Shown piece by piece: positions 6,596-10,872 of a DNA stretch of 10,872 bases (the first letter of the stretch is position 1; each line of letters begins with the position of its first letter). The notes beneath the pieces are model-generated. The model ran no database searches. It saw only the letters and a program-made list of their open reading frames with translations, and was not told the origin of the DNA. Location of the stretch: assembly GCA_964213355.1 (NCBI GenBank), contig CAXOVY010000021.1, positions 1-10,872 on the forward strand, read 5' to 3'. Made by a program: the position numbers and the translations under genes. The stretch is from JBAXAM01 sp964213355. Its GTDB lineage: Bacteria > Pseudomonadota > Gammaproteobacteria > UBA9339.

Positions 6596-6644
6596 GACGT
6601 AACTTGTAATTGATGAGGCGGGATTAGCCGCCTCAAGTTACGTC
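6596..6644 (+). repeat. Long imperfect palindrome between istA and istB
   Basis: GACGTAACTTG (6596-6606) pairs with CAAGTTACGTC (6634-6644). Inside, GAGGCGG (6615-6621) pairs with CCGCCTC (6628-6634) around loop GATTAG; C6634 can pair in only one of the two stems. An eight-base bulge (6607-6614) lies on one side only. The G+C-rich inner stem contrasts with the AT-rich element. It may be a regulatory RNA fold or a small inserted palindromic (REP/MITE-like) sequence. Confidence 0.7.
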
Positions 6645-6696
6645 ACTGTCATCAGCGCTTCCGCCTGTACAGTAATTTAATAATATAGGAGAAAAA

Positions 6697-7452
6697 ATGT
6701 TAATACATCCAACAATTGAAAATTTAAAAAAACTACGTTTACTAGGAATGGCTAAAGCATTAGAAAACCAGCTTGATCAACCGCAAGTAGAAAGTATGAG
6801 CTTCGAAGAACGATTAGGGTTAATAATTGACCGTGAAATTTGTGATCGTGAAAATAGAAAATTACAAACAAGGCTTCGCAATGCAGCTTTAAAACAAACA
6901 GCGTCAGTAGAAGATATTGATTATCGCGCATCACGTGGTATTGATAAAAAGCTCGTATTTACTTTATCTAATTGCCAATGGATAAAAATGCACCGCAATG
7001 TTTTAATTATTGGTGCAACTGGTACAGGCAAAACATATCTTGCTTGCGCTTTGGCACATAAAGCTTGTTTAGAAGGAAACTCTGTTTATTACAGTCGCCT
7101 CTCAAGACTTCTGCCAGATTTGGGTTTAGCACGAGGCGATGGTAGCTATAATAAAAAAATGAAACAGCTGGCAAAGGTCGAGGTTTTGATTTTAGACGAC
7201 TGGGGACTTTCTCCTCTTACAGATGAGCAACGTCGTGATTTATTAGAGCTACTAGACGATCGTCATGAAAAATGCTCTACTATTGTTACCAGTCAACTGC
7301 CAATTAAACTCTGGCATGAAGCCATTGGAGATAAAACTTTGGCTGACGCTATTATGGATCGACTGGTACACAACGCTTATCGGTTAGAATTAAAAGGTGA
7401 CGACTCTATGCGTAAATTTCGTAATGAAAATCTGAATAAGAGGGATAAATAA
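6697..7452 (+). CDS. istB: IS21-family helper ATPase IstB
   Basis: IstB is the AAA+ (DnaA/DnaC-like) ATPase that assembles on target DNA and licenses IstA. The 251-residue product is the usual length. It has an N-terminal helical region (about 1-65, with LGMAKALENQL and FEERLGLIIDREICDRENRK), Walker A GATGTGKT at 106-113, Walker B VLILDDWG at 163-170, a sensor-type TSQ at 198-200, and DRLVHNAYRLELKG near the C terminus with the likely arginine finger Arg222. The ATG at 6697 has AGGAG at 6687-6691, five bases ahead, which decides the start. The 138-base gap after istA is larger than the family's usual overlap or short spacing. Confidence 0.95.
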   Translation: MLIHPTIENLKKLRLLGMAKALENQLDQPQVESMSFEERLGLIIDREICDRENRKLQTRLRNAALKQTASVEDIDYRASRGIDKKLVFTLSNCQWIKMHRNVLIIGATGTGKTYLACALAHKACLEGNSVYYSRLSRLLPDLGLARGDGSYNKKMKQLAKVEVLILDDWGLSPLTDEQRRDLLELLDDRHEKCSTIVTSQLPIKLWHEAIGDKTLADAIMDRLVHNAYRLELKGDDSMRKFRNENLNKRDK

Positions 7453-7480
7453 CTAAATTATAACAAAGGTCTTTCGCTTT

Positions 7481-7604
7481 GATTTTTTTGATCGGTTTGG
7501 ATCGGAATCGTTAATCGATTTGGACTGGAATTACTGATCGGTTTGGACTGGAATCATTGATCGGTTTGAATCGGAATGATTGATCGATTTCATCGGAATA
7601 CGCA
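7481..7604 (-). repeat. Right end of IS21: five ~23-bp repeats plus terminal TGCGTATT
   Basis: Read inward from 7604: TGCGTATT, then units at 7575-7596 (22 bases), 7552-7574, 7529-7551, 7506-7528 and about 7483-7505. The third and fourth units are identical to the second and third of the left end. The right end has one unit more than the left, and its outermost unit is one base short. Confidence 0.88.
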
Positions 7605-7609
7605 ACCAA
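7605..7609. repeat. Target duplication ACCAA, right copy (IS21)
   Basis: This is the partner of 4816-4820. The tnpC frame resumes in phase directly after it. Confidence 0.8.
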
Positions 7610-8191
7610 TGCCGAACCAACCAATTGATAAAGGCTTTGCCGGTCCAGGTTTGTTGGCAGATGTACTAGTTAAGAAGTACGATGATCACTTGCCGCTCTA
7701 TCGCCAATCAGAAATATTAGCGCGCCACGGTCTGGATATCTCAAAACAAACGCTATGTGATTGGGTGATGCAGTGTGCGGATATTTTGCAGCCTATAGTT
7801 GAAGCCATGAAACCAGATTTATTGGTATCACCTAAAATACATACTGATGACACGGTAATACCAGTTTTAGAAGATGGGAGAGATACAACTAAAGAAGGAA
7901 GATTATGGGGCTATCTAGGATGCGGGCCACCATGCGTAGTTTACGATTACTCTACTAATCGGCAACAAAAATGGGCGGCAGAATTTTTAAAAAATTATAA
8001 AGGTTATTTGCAGGCTGACGCTTATACTGGCTACGATAAGATTTATGCTGCGGGCAATATTATTGAAGTTGCATGTATGGCGCATGCGCGGAGGAAATTT
8101 TTTGATATTGTCCAAACCAATAATAAAATTACCAAAACTAAAGAAGGTATTGCATTAACTGCGTTAAACTATATAGGAAGGTTGTATAGAA
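7610..8191 (+). pseudogene. tnpC: IS66 TnpC of copy C, middle part (fragment 2 of 3)
   Basis: This piece encodes residues 188-380 of the rebuilt 524-residue transposase: GFAGPGLLADVLVKKY, PLYRQSEILARHG, the first catalytic Asp266 (KIHTDDTVIP) and the second Asp323 (YLQADAYTGYD), then ACMAHARRKFF and ALNYIGRLYR. The frame is open to the left into the IS21 end (an ATG at 7576 lies inside the IS21 repeat), but that start belongs to the inserted element and need not be used. On the right the gene is cut at 8191 by the next element; translation would run on to a stop at 8254-8256. Joining 8191 to 10273 restores LYRIERRIRDLN. Confidence 0.9.
8187..8191. repeat. Target duplication TAGAA, left copy
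   Basis: TAGAA is present here and at 10268-10272 on both sides of the 2,076-bp element. Removing one copy with the element restores the tnpC frame exactly. Confidence 0.88.
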
Positions 8192-8221
8192 CACGGATAT
8201 TCACGCTCTTAATTAATATAG
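8192..8221 (+). repeat. Left terminal inverted repeat
   Basis: CACGGATATTCACG and the bases to 8221 match the right end (inward from 10267, CACGGAAATTCACG) over about 30 bases, with four mismatches and one gap; both finish in TATAG. Confidence 0.85.
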
Positions 8222-8423
8222 AATTATATCGCCCGCATCCCTGGAACCACCAATAAATCATATATAAATCAATTAGTAATATTGTTTCAATTTTTTCCCA
8301 CCTGCAGAAAACCTATATTAATATATTAGATATATCTTTATCTCATCATTTACAAAACCATATCCTATCTTTAGCGCAATTACAAAATATAAGGGAATTA
8401 AAGGATTTTTACGCATAATGCAC
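8222..8423. other. Gene-free leader of the IS4-type element
   Basis: Between the left repeat and the promoter lie about 200 very AT-rich bases (with the repeat and 5' leader, about 296 without a gene). I see no credible coding frame. It contains a 12-base palindrome TATATTAATATA (8314-8325), and the motif ATTAATATAG of the terminal repeat recurs just before the transposase start (8474-8483), so extra transposase contacts are possible. Confidence 0.5.
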
Positions 8424-8453
8424 TTGACATGCTCATATTTTAACCAATATAAT
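8424..8453 (+). promoter_or_regulatory. Consensus sigma70 promoter of the IS4-type transposase
   Basis: TTGACA (8424-8429) and TATAAT (8448-8453) are both perfect consensus boxes, 18 bp apart, 34 bases before the transposase ATG. Confidence 0.85.
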
Positions 8454-8487
8454 ATTATTGTTTCACGGTCTAAATTAATATAGGTTA

Positions 8488-10233
8488 ATGACTATGGATA
8501 CAGCATATAGTTTTTTCGATAATCCCAATTATCCTCTGCATAAACAGTACGAAGCACTACGTGCCTATTTTTATGAAAAACTGTCTGCGCGCGAAATAGC
8601 AAAACGATTTGGTTATGCAGAAAATTCTTTGTATTGTTTCGCCAGCGCTTTTAAACAACTCGATAAAGAACAACTTGAAAAAAGGTTTTTTGCTCCACTA
8701 ACTGTTGGTCGACCAGCAAGAGAATATGGAAATAATATAGATCAACTCATTATTGCCTTAAGGAAAAAGTATCTTTCAGTACCAGATATAAAGGCTATCT
8801 TGGATACGCAAAAGCAAGATATCTCTGAGACTTATATTTATAAGCTGATAAATCGAGAAGGATTTGCCAGACTGCCACGAAGAAGTAAAAGCGCCAAGGT
8901 TGGGACTTTATCCCAAGCTAAAGTACCGGCGCCAACAGCAGCTTTACTTGGAGATGACGATGAAACATTTAATACGATGAATGTTGGTATACTATGTTTC
9001 GTTCCATATATTATTGATTTAGGAATTGACAAAATTATTGCAAATTCATTATTCCCAGAAACAAAAACAATCCCAAAAATTAGCGCAATACTGAGCTTCG
9101 TTGCCTTAAAACTATCCAATGTAAGAAGATATACAGCTGATGATTTATGGTGTATGGATAGGGGTAGCGGTTTTTTTGCTGGACTAAATGTTTTGCCAAA
9201 AACAGCATGGTTCTCTTCATACTCTCATCGCATAACGAGAAAGATGAATATGTCTTTTTTGAAAGAGCTATATCAATTGTGGCGAAAAATGGGTTTTTTG
9301 GCTGATACGGCAAATTTAGACTTTGTTGCTGTTCCCTATTGGGGAGAAGATTCTCACTTAGAAAATAATTGGTCTGGTACAAGGCACAAAGCGTTGTCCA
9401 GTATTTTAGCTGCCATAGCACAAGACCCCGATACTGGTATCATCACATATGGAGACACAACTGTTAGGCATGACAATGAATCTGATGTGGTTGTAGAATT
9501 TTTAGATTTTTATAAAGAATCAGGGAATGAGAATATCAATTATCTTGTGTTCGATAGTAAATTTACTACCTATGAAAATCTGAGCAAACTAGACGATAAC
9601 AAAATCAAATTTATCACTATTAGGAGAAGGGGAAAAAATATTGTTGATGAGTTGAATCAACTTCCAGCAGATTTATGGAAAAAAGTACGAGTTCAAACCT
9701 CTGGTAACAAAACCAGAGAATTAAATACCGTGGACCAAATTATTTTATTAAAAGGGTACAACAAAAGGGTTAGGCAAATCGCAGTAACTGGACACGGAAA
9801 GATAAAGCCGGCATTAATTATTACCAATGATTTTAATTTAGGGGTCGAGCAAGTATTGAGAAAATACGCAAGAAGATGGCTGATAGAGAAAAGTATTTCC
9901 GAACAGACACATTTTTTTCATTTGAATAAAGTATCATCTTCAATGGTAATTAAAGTTGATTTTGATTTAACGATGTCTATTCTCTCTTACAATCTATATC
10001 GCGTTTTAGCTAATGATTTAACTGGATATGAGCACAACACTCCGCAGACACTATATGAGAAGTTTATTAACAACAACGGTAGCATAGAAATTAATCGTGG
10101 CGATGCCTTAGTTTCGATGAAAAAGAAAAGGAATTTACCTGAGCTATTAACGGCAATGAAAAGATTTGAAAAAATAAAAGTGCCTTGGCTTGGCGATCGT
10201 GCTCTTACAATTACCGCTGCCAGTAACACTTAA
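8488..10233 (+). CDS. DDE transposase, IS4-superfamily type (581 residues)
   Basis: The transposase of the 2,076-bp element. The N terminus carries a helix-turn-helix at about 20-55 (QYEALRAYFYEKLSAREIAK, FGYAENSLYCF) and a second DNA-binding-like part at about 84-132 (LRKKYLSVPDIKAIL, ISETYIYKLINREGFARLP). The likely RNase H-fold catalytic residues are Asp278 (TANLDFVAVPYWGED), Asp356 (NYLVFDSKF) and Glu467 in YARRWLIEKSISEQ, which resembles the IS4 Y-x2-R-x3-E signature (Tyr460, Arg463, Glu467) but lacks its usual Lys. Starts at 8488 and 8494 both follow TAGG; 8488 leaves a four-base gap, 8494 a better one, so the true product may be two residues shorter. A perfect promoter lies 34 bases ahead. 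It appears intact. IS1634 is the nearest group by end structure; ISNCY-type groups are alternatives. Confidence 0.88.
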   Translation: MTMDTAYSFFDNPNYPLHKQYEALRAYFYEKLSAREIAKRFGYAENSLYCFASAFKQLDKEQLEKRFFAPLTVGRPAREYGNNIDQLIIALRKKYLSVPDIKAILDTQKQDISETYIYKLINREGFARLPRRSKSAKVGTLSQAKVPAPTAALLGDDDETFNTMNVGILCFVPYIIDLGIDKIIANSLFPETKTIPKISAILSFVALKLSNVRRYTADDLWCMDRGSGFFAGLNVLPKTAWFSSYSHRITRKMNMSFLKELYQLWRKMGFLADTANLDFVAVPYWGEDSHLENNWSGTRHKALSSILAAIAQDPDTGIITYGDTTVRHDNESDVVVEFLDFYKESGNENINYLVFDSKFTTYENLSKLDDNKIKFITIRRRGKNIVDELNQLPADLWKKVRVQTSGNKTRELNTVDQIILLKGYNKRVRQIAVTGHGKIKPALIITNDFNLGVEQVLRKYARRWLIEKSISEQTHFFHLNKVSSSMVIKVDFDLTMSILSYNLYRVLANDLTGYEHNTPQTLYEKFINNNGSIEINRGDALVSMKKKRNLPELLTAMKRFEKIKVPWLGDRALTITAASNT

Positions 10234-10236
10234 AAT

Positions 10237-10267
10237 CTATACTAATTTATGACCGTGAATTTCCGTG
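10237..10267 (-). repeat. Right terminal inverted repeat
   Basis: Inward from 10267 it reads CACGGAAATTCACGG and continues to TATAG at 10237, four bases after the transposase stop. Confidence 0.85.
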
Positions 10268-10272
10268 TAGAA
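10268..10272. repeat. Target duplication TAGAA, right copy
   Basis: This is the partner of 8187-8191. The interrupted tnpC continues at 10273. Confidence 0.88.
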
Positions 10273-10706
10273 TAGAGAGGCGAATAAGAGACTTAAACCC
10301 ATTAGCGAAAAAAGCGATAAGAAAGCGGGAAGCTACTCCTATTTTAAAAGATTACAAAAAGTGGCTGATGGAGAAAAGCAGAAAGGTATTACCTAGAAGC
10401 CCGCTTGGTCATGCTATTGAGTATACCTTAAAAAATTGGATAGCATTAACACGTTATCTCGGCAACGGGATTTTGGACATCGACAATAATGCGGCTGAGC
10501 GCTTAATGCGACCAATTACTGTGGGACGATCCAACTATCTCTTCGCTGGAAATGATCGTGGTGGGAAAGCGGCGGCTACCATTTACAGCCTGATTGAAAG
10601 CTGCAAGCTTAATAACATTAATCCTTATGAATACTTATGCGATGTATTAACCCGTCTGCCCAATACGTTAAATCGTGATATTAAATTGCTACTACCATAT
10701 AAATAG
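10273..10706 (+). pseudogene. tnpC: IS66 TnpC of copy C, C-terminal part (fragment 3 of 3)
   Basis: The last 143 codons of the rebuilt transposase: IERRIRDLNPLAKKAIRKRE, the helix with YKKWLMEKSRKVLP, PLGHAIEYTLKNW and the third catalytic residue Glu456 in DIDNNAAERLMRP, then FAGNDRGGKAAATIYSL and the stop at 10704-10706. The frame is open from 10275 without a start codon until the internal ATG at 10368, which should not be read as a real start. The three pieces add up to 559 + 582 + 434 = 1,575 bases, exactly 525 codons. It is closely related to copy A at 3-296. Confidence 0.92.
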
Positions 10707-10796
10707 TAACCGCTATATGTCGTTCCTAATAAAAAATAGCGCATCTTCTATATCAATTATTTACCGGCTAACATATCCTAGAACTCCTTACTAGTA

Positions 10797-10817
10797 CGTC
10801 TTTCCCCGGACGGTTAC
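10797..10817 (+). repeat. Right terminal repeat of IS66 copy C
   Basis: Ends CGGTTAC at 10817; read inward it starts GTAACCGTCCGGGG, one base from the GTAAGCG of copies A and B. The position is supported independently: it is exactly where the flanking sequence stops matching the uninterrupted tnpC at 1-60. The expected 8-bp target duplication is TCAATATC (10818-10825). The 90 bases between the tnpC stop and this repeat show no gene. GTAACCG also occurs at 10706-10712, giving a small inverted pair. Confidence 0.7.
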
Positions 10818-10872
10818 TCAATATCTAAAATCCCGTTTCCCAAATAACGAGTCAAAGCCACCCAGTTTTTTA
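10818..10872 (-). pseudogene. tnpC: IS66 TnpC fragment of copy A type, interrupted by copy C
   Basis: On the minus strand this reads KNWVALTRYLGNGILDI and then breaks at the end of IS66 copy C, five residues short of the conserved catalytic Glu. Its 55 bases equal 1-55 of the window in inverted form. Copy C therefore sits in a tnpC of copy A type. The gene continues beyond the window edge. Confidence 0.85.

Larger units (their letters stand above)
4821..7604 (+). mobile_element. Complete IS21-family element (2,784 bp)
   Basis: It carries istA and istB in order, begins TGCATATTCCGAT and ends ATCGGAATACGCA (TGCGTATTCCGAT inward), with long end arrays of 23-bp repeats and an ACCAA target duplication. 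Ends of TG...CA and multiple subterminal repeats are established IS21 features. Both genes are intact, so the element may still move. It interrupts tnpC of IS66 copy C between codons 186 and 188. Confidence 0.93.
8192..10267 (+). mobile_element. DDE insertion sequence of IS4-superfamily type (2,076 bp), IS1634-like
   Basis: One transposase gene lies between terminal inverted repeats (8192-8221 and 10237-10267) that begin CACGGA, with a 5-bp TAGAA duplication. Ends starting with C and 5-6 bp duplications agree with the IS1634 group, but the protein lacks some signatures I would expect there, so the family is not certain. All parts look intact. It interrupts tnpC of IS66 copy C after codon 380. 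Confidence 0.88.
3578..10817 (+). mobile_element. IS66-family element, copy C, carrying two nested insertions
   Basis: This holds the tnpA remainder, tnpB and tnpC of one IS66 element. tnpC is split by an IS21 element (4821-7604) and by a DDE element (8192-10267). Taking out both with one copy of each target duplication leaves about 2,370 bp, close to a normal IS66 size once the lost left end is added. The right end is CGGTTAC at 10811-10817 (GTAACCGTCC inward), directly followed by sequence of another IS66 tnpC at 10818. The left end, including the start of tnpA, is not in the window, because copy B sits in tnpA and the sequence beyond B is not copy C. Confidence 0.85.

Noticed and set aside
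7576..8256. A separate 226-residue protein
   Set aside because: Its start lies in the IS21 end and its last codons in the next element; the middle is a fragment of IS66 TnpC.
8838..9421. Minus-strand open frames at 8838-9119 and 9080-9421
   Set aside because: They lie opposite a well-supported transposase gene, have no recognisable motifs and no ribosome binding site of note.
10368..10706. A separate small 112-residue protein
   Set aside because: The frame is open upstream to 10275 and joins to the tnpC fragment ending at 8191; the ATG at 10368 is internal.
10706..10817. A 112-bp MITE bounded by GTAACCG inverted repeats
   Set aside because: The right GTAACCG is better explained as the end of IS66 copy C, the shared arm is only seven bases, and no target duplication flanks the segment.
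1..10872. A single large transposon bounded by 55-bp inverted repeats
   Set aside because: The repeats are internal tnpC coding sequence, not IS ends, and have a length typical of an assembler k-mer overlap.

Overview
The window is AT-rich DNA made almost wholly of insertion sequences nested in one another. The only non-transposon gene is a fragment of a tyrosine recombinase. An AT-rich bacterial genome saturated with IS66, IS21 and IS4-type elements fits a host-restricted or intracellular bacterium (Rickettsiales-like would be a plausible guess), but no housekeeping gene here fixes the taxon.

Layout: (1) 1-372 is the 3' end of an IS66 element (copy A, + strand), ending in a terminal repeat that abuts and interrupts a tyrosine recombinase gene (369-812, - strand) with its own promoter. 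(2) 912-3577 is a nearly complete IS66 element (copy B, - strand) with tnpA, tnpB, an extra 61-codon coiled-coil gene and tnpC. It ends at 3577 with GTAAGCGG read on the minus strand. (3) 3578-10817 is a different IS66 element (copy C, + strand), with a broken tnpA cut by copy B, an intact tnpB, and a tnpC split into three pieces by two further elements. (4) 4821-7604 is a complete IS21-family element (istA, istB, 23-bp end repeats). (5) 8192-10267 is a complete element with one 581-residue IS4-superfamily-type DDE transposase. (6) 10818-10872 is the start of yet another IS66 tnpC, of the copy A type, on the minus strand; copy C is inserted in it.

The nesting can be undone on paper. Removing the IS21 element plus one ACCAA duplication, and the 2,076-bp element plus one TAGAA duplication, joins three tnpC pieces into one open frame of 525 codons with the complete DDE triad. 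This fixes both insertion points to the base.

The first and last 55 bases are perfect inverted copies of each other. They lie inside IS66 tnpC coding sequence, and they stop matching exactly where copy C begins. A match of exactly this kind and length is what a de Bruijn assembler using k=55 leaves at a branch, so I read it as a contig-end effect that marks a real insertion junction, not as the ends of a large transposon.

I see no defence system, CRISPR array, RNA gene or novel metabolic pathway. The parts most worth a second look are the structured insert between istA and istB with an orphan perfect Shine-Dalgarno, the 61-codon gene of IS66 copy B, the unequal 23-bp repeat arrays of the IS21 element, and the missing left end of copies B and C.
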